NCBI GenBank assembly: GCA_050084985.1
Contig: JBITNC010000002.1
Span: forward strand, 23,560,001 to 23,624,000
DNA length: 64,000 nt
Origin: Nageia nagi
Taxonomy: Eukaryota > Pinophyta
Direction of reading: 5' to 3'
Every line of letters starts with the position of its first letter. Position 1 is the first letter of the stretch. Of the stretch, positions 11,987-25,340 are shown one piece after another. The position numbers and the translations under genes are program-made. Below the pieces are notes generated by a model. It worked only from the letters and a program-made list of their open reading frames with translations. It searched no databases and was not told the origin of the DNA.

Positions 11987-13560
11987 TCATAACCACAATG
12001 CTTGGGCACTAGCACTTATGATTGCAATATACTTCACTTTAGTAGATGGAAGAGCAATAATGATTTTCTTATTTGAACTCCATAAGATGAGTCCAAAACC
12101 AAGGCTAAAATAATGTTCGGATGTGGAATTTCTATAATTCAAGTTACTCCCCCAATTAGAGTTACTATAGCCACAAAGTTTTAGCTCGTCATGCTTGTAG
12201 TAGTGTAGGCAAAAGTCTAATGTGCCTTTGATGTATCCCATAATCCTCTTGCTTGCCTTCATATATTCTTCAGTAGGATCACTCATGTACCTAGACACAA
12301 GTGAAACAACATGAGCAATGTCTAGTCTAGTATTGGTAAGAAACATCAAACTCCCAACTAGCTTATAAACAAGGTTATATCAACCTTGGTTGTTCCATCA
12401 TCTATACATAATAGCTTTCCATGAGCTATTGGAGTGGGAAGCAATTTGCATTCATCCATACCATACTTCTTTCACATGTCATGAGCATATTTTGATTGAA
12501 AAAAAAAAATCTCACATTTTCTTTGAGTTAACTCCATGAGAAGGAAATAGTTCATCGGTACAAGATATTTCATCTTAAAGTATTGTATCATAGAGGCCTT
12601 GGAGTCATCATTCAATTTTTCACAATTTCCTATATAGATTAGATCACCAACATACAAGCACACAAGTAGGATTTTTTATCTTTCTTCATGATGTAGAGAG
12701 TGGCTCACTCTTGCTCATTATGAAACCATATTGATGGAAGTAACCATCAATCCTTGCATACCAAGCTCTTGAAGCTTTCTTGAGGCCATACAAGGCCTTC
12801 TTTAACTTATACATAAGATTTTCACTCCCTTCAACCTCAAATCCTTGAGGTTATTGCACATAGACCTCTTCTTCCAAATAGCCATTAAGGAATTCACTTT
12901 TGACATATATATGATTCACTAGCCAGCCATTGTAGGTAGCCATGGAAAGGACCAATCAGATTGTCTTTTGTCTTTCTATCAAAGAAAATGTTTCTACATA
13001 ATTGATGTCGTAGTGTTGGATAAAGCCATTTGGTACAATCCTTGCTTTGTGTCTCTCAATGCTTCCCTTAATATTGTATTTGATCTTATAGACCAATTTG
13101 TACCCAACATGGTTATTTCCTTTTGAAAGCTCCATAAGTTTCCAAGTATCATTTCTATTGATGGAAGAAATCTCTTTCTCCATAGCCTTCAACCATAAAT
13201 CATTAGTGCAAGCTTGATGATAATTAGATGGTTCAATCATTGTACTAGTTACCAAAGAATAGTTAACTAAATCATCTTTGGGTTCATAATTATCTTCATC
13301 ACCATACACATTTAAATTTTCAATCCTTTTTATAACTTGATCAAGTTCACTTGCTTGGCTCCTTGTCAATGTCCTTGAGAAATTTTGATCTAACATTTGG
13401 TTGGATGGGTGTGCTTGAAGTGTTCTTTTACCTTGATTTGCTTTTTATACCTTGGAAAGTGAAGATTTTTCTTTATTGGTGTGATCCAAAGGTTTCACTT
13501 TAGAGAAGTTATCTTCAATGGATTCATCATCATCAATTAGTTTTTTATGATCACATTCCC
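11987..13560 (-). pseudogene. Copia element 1 RT and RNase H (broken)
   Basis: This encoded the reverse transcriptase and RNase H that copy the element's RNA into DNA. On the minus strand RT begins near 13250 (NDTWKLMELSKG, then GYKLVYKIKYN) and runs down to the LYVGDLIYIG catalytic region at 12643-12654, where YVDD has become YVGD. RNase H follows at 11987-12349 (NTRLDIAHVVSLVSRYMSDP, later ASAQALWL). Stops and frameshifts split it into at least four pieces. It is related to the RT of elements 4 and 6. Confidence 0.8.
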
Positions 13561-15770
13561 CCCTTGATCAAAACTGACATCTCTAAACACAACAAATTTA
13601 TCAATTTTTCGATTATATAATTTATATGACTTGGATTGCTCATAATAACCAATAAAAATACATGCTTGAATCTTAGGATCTAACGTTTTCCTATTTTTAT
13701 CAAAAATATGAGCATAAGCAAGACAACCAAAAAATCTAAATGCTTAGCAATAAATTTTTTCTCATACCATACCTCATAAGGTGTGATGCCATCCAAGTTT
13801 GAAGTTGGACTTCTATTCAATATGTACATGGTTATTCTTGCTGCATCAGCCCAATACATATTGCTTGAATTTTTTCTTTATAACATGCTCCTTTCCATCT
13901 CTACTATGGTTCAATTCTTCCTCTCCATTACACACTTTTATTATGGAGTATAGGAAGTTGTGAGTTGTCTCTTTATTTGATAATCCTTATAAAACTTGAG
14001 GAATTCATTGGAGCAAAATTCTCCTCCTCCATTAGTTCTTAAACACTTCACAATAGATTCAATTTACTTTTCCATATGAGTTTCAAAATTTTAAAATAGT
14101 CAAAGTTTGATCCTTGGAAATTAGAAAATAAATCCAACACATCCTTGTGTAATCATATATGAAAGTAAGAAAGTAGTAGTTCTTACCAATACTTTATGTT
14201 TGCATGGGACCATAAATATTGGAATGCACCAATTTGAGAGGATAGGAAGCTCTCCAAGCTTGGCCTCTTGGAAACTTCATTCATGAGTGCTTTCCTAAAG
14301 CACATCCTTCACACACTATCTTCTCTTCTTGAATATTGGGCAGCCCATGAACCATTTATTGAGATGTCAATAGTTTGAAACTTGGGTGGCTTAAATACTC
14401 ATATATCATATGCCAAAGCCAAATCTTGTTCTCCACAATTACATTTTCTAGTTGGATATAATCTTCTCCAAATTTGAGTGGAAATAATCTATTCTTGATC
14501 ATTAGGACTATAGTGACTAGCCTATGACCATTATTCTTATCATAGATCACATACTTTCCATCTTCAAAAATAAGCTTCTAGTTCTTCATAATTTGTTCCA
14601 CACTTAGCAAATTGTGTTTGAGATTATGAGTATAGTAGTTGTTATTAACCTTCTTGGTGCCTTCTTTGGTGTTGATCTCCATAGTTCCCAAGCCTTCCAC
14701 AAATAATATATTTTCATATTCAAGCTTTATCTTGGATTTGAAAGAGTAATCCATTGAAGTAAGTAATTCTTCTTTTTTGGTCATGTGATCAAAAGCACCA
14801 GTATTAAGAAATTAAGTTTCATTGAGATTCTAATTTATCTTCCCATAAGAAAAAAATAGATTGGAGGTATCATAATTGGACTCACCCTCTTCTCCATAAT
14901 TAGTCATACTTTCTCCTTATTAGGTGGCCATAGCTCTATACTCCCATTTATAGTACCCAAATTTGTTACAATAGTAATATTATTTGTTTTGCTTGTCTCT
15001 CCCTCCATTCAAACCACCTCTACCTCTTCCATGAGAAGCTCCTCTTCTTACTTTTCCTCTTCTTCTTGAAGATTGGTGCCCTCTCCCTTGTGCATTGGAA
15101 GCTTCAAACTCATCTATTGCAAAAGCCTTCTCATCATTTATTGCAAGCAATGATTGTGTAGATTCCTAGAGCCTATCCTCATGGGACATCAAGGATACAA
15201 TGAGCTAATCATAAGTGAGAGTAGACAATTATTTGTCCTCTTTAATTATGATTGCTACATGGTTTCACTTGGAAATAAGTGTTCTTAACACTTTCTTCAC
15301 TATATCGATATTTAGAACCTCTTCTCCAAATATCTTCATCTTTTCCACGCATGCTTTGACTCTCACACAATAATCTCCCACTATCTTATTGACTTGCATA
15401 TTGATATTTTCAAAATCACTTTTGAGGCTTCCTCACTTGCTTCACTTGGGGGATACCTTGATAGCTCTCTTTGAGTGCTCTCCATGCATCTTGGGATGAA
15501 TTCCATGAGGAAATTCAGGGGAAGATACTCTTATCAAAGGTAGCTTGTAGATGATAGAGTGCCAAAGAGTTATTGTTTTGAACCTCCTTCTTAGCAATTT
15601 TATCATTATCTAGAAGAGTACTTCAATATGTTGAATCATTGTATCCTTCTTCAAATACATTCAATAGCTACTTTGTTATGAGTAATGTCTGCATCTTGAT
15701 AGACCAATACTCATAATCCTCTCCATGGAAGTTTAGAATTGGTAGAGTATTATTATTTGTAGCCATATTG
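13560..15770 (-). pseudogene. Copia element 1 gag, protease and integrase (broken)
   Basis: Gag starts at ATG 15766 on the minus strand with MATNNNTLPILNFHGEDYEY, the same opening as element 6 at 52886 and the non-autonomous element at 42240. A CCHC knuckle remnant lies near 14950-14990 (YYYCNKFGYYKWE, ligands partly lost). The protease follows at about 14790-14830 (NTGAFDHMT in place of D-S-G) and the pre-integrase segment at 14356-14784 (KHNLLSVEQIMKN, IWLWHMIYEYLSHPSF). The integrase core, about 13560-14300, is heavily broken. None of it is likely to be functional. Confidence 0.75.
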
Positions 15771-15870
15771 CTCAAACATAGTAAAAAACACTAGATCATA
15801 GTTTATTGAAAGAATAAAATAAATTCTTACAATTGTACCCACTAACTCTAACCCAATACATCTCCCTAAG

Positions 15871-15882
15871 GCTCTAATACCA
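15871..15882 (-). promoter_or_regulatory. Primer-binding site, copia element 1
   Basis: The minus strand reads TGGTATTAGAGC, 11 of 12 to the initiator-Met tRNA site, three bases inside the LTR end. It shows that the right-hand LTR is the 5' LTR. Confidence 0.9.
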
Positions 15883-15885
15883 CAA

Positions 15886-16253
15886 TGAGAAGTATTCTAC
15901 TTTCATCAATCTAAAAAATAAGATCATTACATATATAGGGTTTGGACAAACCTAAAAATGGATATGATTATGCTAAATATAAACTAAATTTGCATGATCA
16001 CAACTTGTTACAATCCAATGCAAAAGCAAACTAAAATATAATAAACCTATCTTGTCATAATAGGAGACAACTAGGCAAAACATCATCCCAAAATAGTAAC
16101 AATAAGGCTGAAAATGAGGATAAAAATGATAGTATTATGCATGTTAATTTTAGCTTTCTAGGATCTATTTATAGGTACGATGCACCTAGTGCTTAGGAGG
16201 CTATGTGCAGTGCACTTAGGGTTGGGTGTGATGCACCTAGGGCATAATGTGCT
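15886..16253 (-). repeat. 5' LTR of copia element 1, truncated
   Basis: This aligns with the LTR at 11262 from TGAGAAGTATTCTA to GGGCATAATGTGCT, then stops abruptly. The terminal part that should begin TGTTAGAAAC on the minus strand is missing; RNase H sequence of element 2 begins at once. Confidence 0.8.
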
Positions 16254-17745
16254 TCTCTATACTATATCTCAATCAATGATAGTGCAATATCCTACTACTT
16301 CTTACATGACCAAGCGATGGGAGAAGTACTAAGAGAAAATACATAGCCAAAAGTTGAATGATAATCATCACAAGAACCAACCTAATCAAAATTTGTATAT
16401 CCACTCAACACTAGATCACCTCTCATGTAATACACATCGAAGTGGGTTGTGCCCCTTACATATCAAAGAATCCTCTTGGTTTCCTACCAATGAGACTCAT
16501 GAGGAATCTGTACAAACCAAGAAACAAGCCCAACAATGTAGGAAATATCTGGTCAAGTATGAGTGAGATATAGAAGAATCTCAACTAACTAATGATATGA
16601 AGTAGCATCACATAGTGGTGAAGTACAAGTGGAAGTCAAAGTTACCTCACTCTAAAAAGGTGTTGGATATGCATTGCAATCCACCATCATGAATCACTAA
16701 AGAAGATCCAAGGCATATTTCCATTGAGATATAGAAATCCCTAAATTTGTCTATGTCACCTAAAAACCAAGAAAGTAATGGGCAAGTCCATGGTATTCCA
16801 TCTTAAAAGTCTCAGAGAGATACTATTGAAATTTCTGAATGTAAGAGTGGGAGATGCTCATGAGAAGAAGGCCATTAACATATAACACCAAAATAGTGGT
16901 ATTTGCTCCAAGTCTCTAGATATAGACTATAATATCAGCAGAATAATGTACAAAATCAATGGAGAGGAGAAAATCATTCATATTCTCATTCCATGCTCGA
17001 GGAGCTTGTTTGAGGCCATAGAGAGATTTTTTTAGCCTACAAACAAGTGAAGAATCCTAGATAAAAATGGTGGGTTACTCCATATAGATATCCTCATGCA
17101 AATCACCATGAAAAAAGGCCCTCTTCATATCCATATAAAATACTAACCATCCCTGAGTAGCAGCAAGAGCAAGTATAAGGAAAACTAAAATCCATCTTGG
17201 TCACACAGGAAAAGGTATTAGAGTAGTCAATCCCTTCAACATGTGAGAATCTCTTAGCAATAATAAGAGACTTATAGTTGTCAATAGAACCGTCAACTAT
17301 ATACTTGGTTTGGTACACTGATTTACACCAAACCAAATTCATCCCACAAGGAAGAGAAATAAGTTCCTAAGTATTATTCTTTAGAAAGGAATAATACTCA
17401 ACCTCTATGGCATCATCCCACTCTGGTATACCATGAGCCTCTAAAAAAGTTTGTGGATCACCTAAATGTGCCAGACCAACTAGAATGAAACTGATGGAAT
17501 AGTGGTGGGAAGGAGGGAGATCTTGGATGAAAGGTGTTACATCCTCAAGTGTAGAGCAAGCCCATTTAGGCATGTGATTACTAAAAATTAAAGAAGATGT
17601 AACATCAATAGGAGGAGGAGTAGTAACTGTAGGTGGTGGAGGTGTAGGAGGATCAATAGGTGCTATGGGAGAAACTACTTGAAGAATATCCTCCTCATGA
17701 AATACCTTAAAATATTTATCATATGAGTTAAGTAAGATCAAGGAA
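16254..17745 (-). pseudogene. Copia element 2 RT and RNase H (broken)
   Basis: This was the reverse transcriptase and RNase H of element 2. The open piece at 17367-17741 carries a Pro-rich linker and the start of the RT region (EAHGIPEWDDAIEVEYYSFL). The next piece at 17103-17342 has VWCKSVYQTKYIVDGSID and RFSHVEGIDYSNTFS. At 16871-16882 the YVDD box reads YVNG. RNase H is recognisable near 16370-16560 (residues such as SWFVQIPHESHW and THFDVYYMRGDLVLSGYT). Stops and frameshifts occur throughout. Confidence 0.75.
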
Positions 17746-19905
17746 GGAGATGAAGGGGGGGATTAGGAAGGCAATCATCAAACTAAACATGAGAGTGGAA
17801 AATGATATCATGGGTATTAGGATCAATTAGTTGATACACCTTCATATCATAACTATAGCCAATACAGATAGAGGCTTGCTCTTCTTATCCAAGGTATTTT
17901 GCTTGATCTTTGGAATGAAATACCAAACATGAATACCAAATACTTTGAAGTGTGACACATATAGCTTATTTCCACTCCAAGCCTCTTTAGGAGTCATATG
18001 ATTAAGTGCCCGATGAGGAGTGCAATTATGGATGTAGTTCGTACAATTGATTTCATAATCCTAGAAAATAAGAGGCAAGTCTCTGGAATGCATCATACAA
18101 CTTGCCATCTCCTTAAGTATTTTCTTATTTCATTCTACAAATCCATTGTGTTATAGAGTGTGAGGGGACTTAATGCTGATGAATTATTCCATGCTTCTCA
18201 AGGGACTCTAAAAACTTTATGCTGAAGTACTCCCACCCATTGTTTGTATGATGGTTCTTGATGCAAATGGAAGATTGATTCTCAACCAAATCTTGGAAGA
18301 ATTTGAGATTAGCAAATACATCACTCTTGTACTTAATAAAATACACCCAAGAACATATTAAGAAATAATCAATAAAATTTAGTGCATACTGAGCTCCTAT
18401 GAAGGATGGGTGCAGAAAGATCATCAAGTTACTATGCATCAAATCTAAAAAAGAAGAGGCATGATGAGCTTTAACTTTGGGAAAAGGGTCTTGATATTGA
18501 TTTCCAAGGGCATAATCAGAGTAAAAACCATCATAACAAGACACCTTAGGCAAGCCAATGACCATATCATGAGAATGCAATTGCTACAAATATCTATAGT
18601 TTAGGTTCCCAAACCTCTCATACCAAAGTCTACTCATAGAATCTGCATGGGAAACCAACCTGGTACCTAAATCAGTATCATCAAAAGACCTCAAAGTGAT
18701 AGAACCTTAGGAATGGTCATCATCACCTCATGCAAGAAGTGACTATGGTTCTATCAAACTACAAATCTTAAAATCATCAAGTGTGAATAAAATAGTCTTG
18801 CCACCACCAATATTACAAATTTGATACATACAAATAAGGTTGGCAAAGAGATCAATAACCAAAAGTACATCAAGGATGCGACCAACTTCAATAGGAATGT
18901 CCCCTTTTCCCTTCACAAAATTATGAGAGAAATCACCAACTTTATTACTAGAAGTAGAAGTAGAACAAAGATATGGAAAAGACTCTTTGGATGGAGTCAT
19001 TTGATGAGAGGCACCTGAATCCATAACCCAACTCTCTAAAACAAAGTTTCCCTTCCCATGAACATTCAAAGCCTTTCTTGATGCATGAGAAGTTTTATAT
19101 TTTTACTTATTTTTGTCATATTTTATCTTTTTGTAACATTTTTCAATGACATGACCAAGCTTCCCACAATAAGAACAAGTAGGCTTCTCTTTGTTTTGGT
19201 TAGATTTAAATTCATGTGTTTTTGGAGGTATTTGTGGTGTAGTGGACTTAGCATTAGGTTTGGGATTACCTTTACCTTTAGATGTTGTTAATACCTTAGA
19301 TGAAGCTAAAGATGCCTTAAGAGTTGAAATTTTAGTCTCTTCCTTTGTAATATGTTTACAAACTTCTTCTAACTTAGGTATTGTGAATTTATAAACCATA
19401 GCATCCATTGTAGAGAAGAATGTAGAAGAAAATATATGGAATGTGCCTTTCAATTTTGAAAACATTAGATAAATGCATTCTTCCTCTTTCTTCTTTTTAC
19501 CACTACCAATAGTTATGTGTACAATTATTTAAATTTAGTGAGATAATCAATCATGTTGGGATGGTCATCAAGAGATAAGCAATAAGTTGAGCATCAATTT
19601 GCATGACCCTCTTTGTGTCAACTTTACTAAACAAAGATTCTAATTTATCCCATGCTTCATGTGGTGTGGTTATACTATCAAGATGAAATCAAAAGCTCTC
19701 ACTAACATTTCATTTTATTAGCCCAAATGCCTCACCAGTTACCTTTGTGAATGACCAAGTTTCATATTCTAATTTGAATGTGAATTTTTTTCTCATTTAT
19801 GAGTGTGTTTAGTCCTCTTTATGCTATTATTGTCAACATCTATGGTTTCCAAGTGTGATAATTATAATGTGTGAGAGGTTCAATTTTAAAAGGTGAGTGC
19901 TCCAT
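17746..19905 (-). pseudogene. Copia element 2 gag, protease and integrase (broken)
   Basis: Gag appears to start at ATG 19905 (MEHSPFKIEPLTHYNYHTW). The best-preserved piece, 19103-19465, ends in a CCHC knuckle, CSYCGKLGHVIEKC. The protease at 18743-19069 keeps a good active-site motif, VMDSGASHQMT. The integrase at 18170-18580 shows the LDLMHSN and IKNHHTNNGWEYFS segments, with the second catalytic Asp replaced (HTNNG where SDNGG is normal). Several stops and frameshifts break the frame, so it is non-functional. Confidence 0.75.
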
Positions 19906-22315
19906 CTCAAAACACCAAGAAAACCAAGGAACCAACCCAAATTTTATTCACTTTTAAAGGATCCCCTCCAAAAAACAAACTTATTGTCAAGGCTTACAAT
20001 GTAAATGGTTGAAAAGATATAGTCTCCACCTTTCTAGTGAAACAAATAACACTCTAATCCAAGACTATTTGCACAAGTTACATAATTAAAGGTAAAATAA
20101 TATGTTTGGACTCCTATTGGGCACCATCCATTTGGCTCCCTTCAAGCTCTCCATTGGCATAGATCAAAGAAATACCTAGTAGATAGATACATACCATGCA
20201 AAAAATGTAGACCATGAGGTGGAGAGATGTCACAAATGGAGAAAAAAGGTGGTTGCAGAATGGATTGTTACCATAAGAGATGCCACATAGGATGAGTAGT
20301 CCTCAAGAGCATTACGAGAGAGGTGGGAAAACATACCTGATATGTAAAAAATATGGGGATAAAAGCAAGTTGAGGAAAGCATGATGAAGAGGCAAGTGAA
20401 CACCTGTAGATGGCACATGCATAAAAGATAATGCACAAAAATGAAATTATTTATTACATGTAAGGGATGGATGTGTAAGATTGCAGAGATTAGGCATAGT
20501 GAAGAACATAGGTTAGGGACAAGAGGAAACTTGGGAACTCATCTATTTCATCCAATAGAGGGAGGAGTACAAAAATAGGTTCATAAGGCACCCTAGATCC
20601 ATCATGTGTGCTCCAAAAATTCAAAATATTTGATACAAGATAGTAAGGTGACATGCAAATTTATGATAAGTTAGGTGTTGTGCTCAGAGGGTGATTCTCC
20701 TTTATAAATGGAACAAACATGCAAGAAATCCAAACCACAAATGATGCAACTCATTGGAAACACAATCACACAAAGATCATAGAATCTCAACAAGAATCAA
20801 AGAAAGAGCTAAATATTTGAATGCTTGCAAGATATCTGAACAACTCTAAAAGCATGAAATGATTTGCATGGAAAGAAAATCAAGCCCAAGAACATAGAAA
20901 ATGCGTAACACCAAAAATCTAGAAGAATTTCAATAAACACTAATCAATATGAAATGAGAATAGAATGAAAATAAAAAGGGAAAATACAAGCTAGTGTACA
21001 AAAGCATTCCCACCATGCATGAATGGTAAAATCCACAAAATGACAAAGAAGTGGTTATCACCATAAGAAACTAGCTATAAATAATAAGACCTAGGAAATA
21101 AATAAATACTCCTAAGTGAACTTAAAACTCTAATAATAACACTTGTAGATATTTACAAAAAGAATTTGAAGCAAAAATAAGATGATATTTTTCTATTTTG
21201 TATCATTTTAATTAGGTGGGTATTTATTATTTTTTCATTTTGTGCATTCATTCAAGTGTTATTTATGGTTCTCTCAAATTATCATTTTAAATACTTATTT
21301 GCTTATAGAGGATACTAACTTCATTATATATATTTTTTTATATGATTATTTTTGTGTTGGATAGAGTATTTCAATACCTTTCCAACCATATATAACAAGG
21401 CATACTTTATTTTCATATCCTAATCAGAAATCATGATTTTATAAGATGCACTTACATAGTCCTACTCAGTATAACCATATGAAGTGTTTATCTTCTAGCT
21501 CATTTTCTATCCATCTAATCTCTTATATATTCCTGAAAATTGTTACCTTTTAATAATCATTTTAATTTAATTTATAATGGTATATAATAGTACCATACTC
21601 CTAATATATATCAACCAACTTACATCACTTTTTATTATCATATATGACTAGTTTCATCAACTTTTCATGATCCAAATTTTATCCTTTGTGTCTATCATAG
21701 AATCAAATCTTCTATTTTTGATGTTATCATCTAAAAAAAACCTAAGTAATATATACTATTGACCTATATATCCACATAAGACACCTATATATAACCCAAA
21801 AAGCTTTGTATCTACTCCTCTAACTTCAAATTAAGATTTTTAAAGATTTGTAGCTCCATTTGAAATGTATGAGTACGCTTTGGAAAGCTATATTCAAAAT
21901 ATATCCAACTATATATGATAAATCATATTTTATGTTTATTAATCTTGAAGATCATAATAATATTTATAGTACTATATTTTCATGTTGCATAACAAAAGAG
22001 TTTGTCAAAATATAGGAGCTTTAATTTATAATACTATAGTGCATATTCATCAGGCTCTTTATATATTTCAATATTACTTAGCCATTATAATTTATCAATT
22101 ATTTTATATCTTTAAATCCTTCAGTAAAAATATGAAGGTTGATGTCAAGTTCAGCAACTTGTGCCTTTGTTTTCCATGTTTGATGCATGATAACTTCAAA
22201 TTCTCCAATTTGTATTAGAGCCTCTAAAAGTTCTAATGGTTATAGTATTCCAAAATCACTATATAAAGAATGTTATTCTTTATATAAGACTTGGGTACTT
22301 TCTAACATATTAATT
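19906..22315. other. AT-rich non-coding stretch
   Basis: I see no gene here. The first part may include the leader or LTR of element 2. From about 21180 the sequence is very AT-rich. The end, 22230-22315, looks like the tail of an LTR (TATATAAGACTTGGG, then TTTCTAACA) because a primer-binding site follows it. Confidence 0.35.
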
Positions 22316-22327
22316 TGGTATCAAAGC
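22316..22327 (+). promoter_or_regulatory. Isolated primer-binding site of a + strand LTR element
   Basis: TGGTATCAAAGC matches the initiator-Met tRNA site at 11 of 12 positions and follows an LTR-like end. An ATG is nearby at 22340. No gag could be read further on. It is probably a remnant of an older element into which element 3 later inserted. Confidence 0.5.
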
Positions 22328-23014
22328 TAGTTTGATCTAGATGGATTCAAAGATCCTATGTTGGAAACATGGTGACATACAAGAGGAGATCAACATATAA
22401 AATTATCATCATTTATTTGTAGAGTATTAAATATTTTGAATTACAAGTGATAATAAAGGAATGTAATTTCTCTTGGTTAATGGTATAATATTTTATTTAT
22501 TTAGAAGAAAGTAAGGTTGTAGAGTCACCTTACAATTATTATAAAAATGAGGGAAAAAGAAAATCTACATCCCTGTTATTTAAAGTTTAGAATAAATTGG
22601 TGAGGTTATAAAGGCTCTTTGTGCTCCTCTTTTTAACAACATATTCAACAAAAATCTAAATCAAATTTTATTGATGGATTCCTTTACATGGGTGAGCTTG
22701 GTAAATCATCCTTTTGTAGTTATAGTAAAAGAATCCATCTACTCAATATACTTCCTTCTAATAAAGTCCACCACAACACCTTCAATACCACTCCTTAGTA
22801 GATTCCCATTCAATGATTATATAGAATTTTTTAGTCCATATATGTTTATTGTTACCTATAAAATTTTTGTTTCTACATTTTAGTTAATTAATAGCCTTAT
22901 TTCTAGGAGGTTAGATCCTCCTCCACTTATGTTGTTGGGATGAATGAGTTCTTACCCTATATATTTAATTGAGTGACCATGACATAATGAGTTCCCCTTT
23001 GGAGCCATCATTTC

Positions 23015-23231
23015 TGTCAACCATGACTTTCTTTCATATCAATTTCATAAAACTGAGTACAAGATATAGAGATACAAGAAACTATTTTTGGAAGCTATTA
23101 TACATCTGTACAATATTCACGGCTACAATCATGTTTGTCCCTTGAATAAAGGGATTCCTAAATCTAAGATTTCCATAACTGGCTAATTTTGGGACTCACA
23201 CCAACAGCTAATCGTGGGACTCACGCCAACA
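23015..23231 (-). repeat. 3' LTR of copia element 3
   Basis: The repeat is 217 bp. On the minus strand it starts TGTTGGCGTGAG and ends GGTTGACA. The purine tract CTTGAGGGGGAGTG lies just inside, at 23232-23244. Confidence 0.93.
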
Positions 23232-23244
23232 CTCCCCCTCAAGT

Positions 23245-25340
23245 TGGTGTGTAGATATCTCTAACACCTAACTTGTCAAGTGAGTCATTGAATTTTCTGC
23301 TAGAAACTACCTTGGTAAGAATGTTAGCTAACTGATCTTTAGATTTAATAAAAGGGAACTGAATGATCTTCTCTTCTAGGTTCTATTTGATGAAATGTCT
23401 ATCTATCTCCATGTGCTTGGTGCAGTCATGTTGAATTGGGTTGTGAGATATGTTGATGGTAGCTTTATTATCATATAATAAATTCATTATAGAGTTAGGA
23501 GGAAAACTGACCTCTATTAGCAAACCTCTAAGCTAAAAAAGCTCACATAATCCTCTCACCATGCCTTAGAACTCAGCTTCAGCATTGGATAATGCTACCA
23601 CCTTCTACTTTTTACTCCTCCATGTAACTAAGTTTCCTCCCACAAATGTAAAGTGGCCTGAAGTAGACTTTCTATCCAAGATATTCCCATCCTAGTTTGC
23701 ATCCATGTAATTTAGATGAGCATTCTTGGAGAACATTAGTCCTTTTCTTGGTGATGACTTTAGATAGCAGAGAATTCAAATTACGGCACCCATATGGTCT
23801 TCACTCGGATTATGCATAAATTGGCTTACGCACTTATAGTGTAAGCAATGTCTGGATGAGTCTGAGATAAGTAAATGAGCTTCCCCACTAGTCTTTGATA
23901 CCTCACCTTATCGATTGGCACCTAGTCCGAATATTCTCCAAGCCTATGGTTCTACACAATCGATGTATCCACAGGTTTACACTTTAGTAATCCCACTTCT
24001 ATCAATAAGTCTAGTACATATTTTTGTTCAAAGAGGAATATGCCTTTTCTTGACCTCGCCACCTCTATTCCCAAAAAATACTTAAGCCCTCCCAAGTTCT
24101 TCATTTCAAATTCAGTAGACACTTATTCTCGTAGCATCAAGATCTCATCAGCATCATCCCCCGTAATTTTCATATCATCCACATAGACTATTAATGCTGT
24201 CACCTTGCTTTATTAGTGTTTTAGGAAGAGAGTATGGTTATATTTACTTTAGTGATAGCCATACTTCCTCATAGCTGAACTAAGTCGGCCAAACCATGCT
24301 CACGATGACTATTTTAGTCCATACAATGCCCTCTCCAATTTACAAACAATTTTGTTCCCAGCCAATCTTGTATGTCCTGGTGGAATATCCATGTATACCT
24401 CCTCATCAAGGTTACCATGAAGGAAAGCATTCTTCACATTGAGTTGATGTAGTGGCCAATCCAAATTTGCTGCAAGAGATAGTAAGACTCTAACAGTATT
24501 CAGTTTAGGTACTAGTGAGAAGGTTTCTGAGTAGTCTATGCCATACGTTTGGGTAAAACCCTTTACCATGAGTCTCACCTTATATCGATCAATTGATCCA
24601 TGAGCCTTGTATTTTATAGAGAACACCCATTTGCATCCCACTATTTATTTTCCTTTCGATAATGGGACCAACTTCCAGGTATTATTTTTCTTTAAGGCTT
24701 CTAGTTCTTCTTGCATTGCTTGTGCCCACTCTGGATTAGATAATGCCTCTTCAACACTACTGGGAATATGGAAAGAGGATAGTGTTTGAGTGAAAGTCTT
24801 GAATGGCTTGGACAGACCTTGAGTAGATACATAATTGGCAATTGGGTACTTGGACTTCCTTCCTTCTTCATCTAGGCTGTATCTGTTCGGTGGTTTCCCA
24901 CGATTGTGTCTAAAAGGCAACCCATAACTAGTAGGGGAATCCAAAATATTAGCATGTAAAGGAGTACTTACCTTAGGGACATTCTCAGGAGGAGGAGGGT
25001 CTTCAGGTACTAAGGAGTGAGGGAACTGAGGGTACTTTATATTTTCTACTTCTTCATTTTTAGCTTCTTCATTCCTCAAAATGACATCTTCATTTCTAGC
25101 TTCTTTAGCTTCTTCATTCCTCAATTAAACATATTCAATCTTTGGTGGTACCTCATGTGGTTCAACCTCTCTATTTCCTATTCCATGCTCACCCACGGGG
25201 GCCATCAACCAATTCATCTCTTCTACTTGAGTCTCCCCTTGAAGGGAAAAATTGGGTACCGATGAAGGATAGAAATTCTTGGACTCAAGAAATGTAACGT
25301 CCATGGTGATATAATTTCAATTGGTAGTGGGTTCATAGCA
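23245..25340 (-). pseudogene. Copia element 3 RT and RNase H
   Basis: This carries the reverse transcriptase and RNase H domains. The RT N-terminal part lies at 24645-25124 (EALSNPEWAQAMQEELEAL, NNTWKLVPLSKGK) and continues at 24309-24641 (CKWVFSIKYKAHGSIDRYK, LNVKNAFLHGNLDEEVYM). The catalytic YVDD is intact at 24174-24185. RNase H follows down to about 23260, ending with tandem Cys/Leu-rich fragments broken by stops. One stop separates the two main RT pieces. Compared with elements 1, 2 and 6 it is well preserved. Confidence 0.85.

Larger units (their letters stand above)
11262..16253 (-). mobile_element. Ty1/copia element 1 (decayed; 5' LTR truncated)
   Basis: This is a minus-strand copia element with LTRs of one family at both ends (11262-11699 and 15886-16253), a primer-binding site next to the right LTR and a purine tract next to the left. 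The interior order is gag, CCHC, protease, integrase, RT, RNase H, as expected for copia. Stops and frameshifts are frequent. The RT catalytic YVDD reads YVGD and the protease motif reads N-T-G. The right LTR stops about 70 bp short of the left one, at the junction with element 2, so no target duplication can be checked. It cannot move on its own. Confidence 0.85.
16254..19905 (-). mobile_element. Ty1/copia element 2 (decayed, no LTRs found)
   Basis: This is a second minus-strand copia element, of a different lineage from element 1. In order from 19905 downward come gag, a CCHC knuckle, protease, integrase, RT and RNase H. The RNase H is cut off at about 16254 by the truncated LTR of element 1, so the 3' LTR is absent. 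I also saw no LTR or clear primer site on the other side. The RT catalytic box reads YVNG. Confidence 0.75.
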
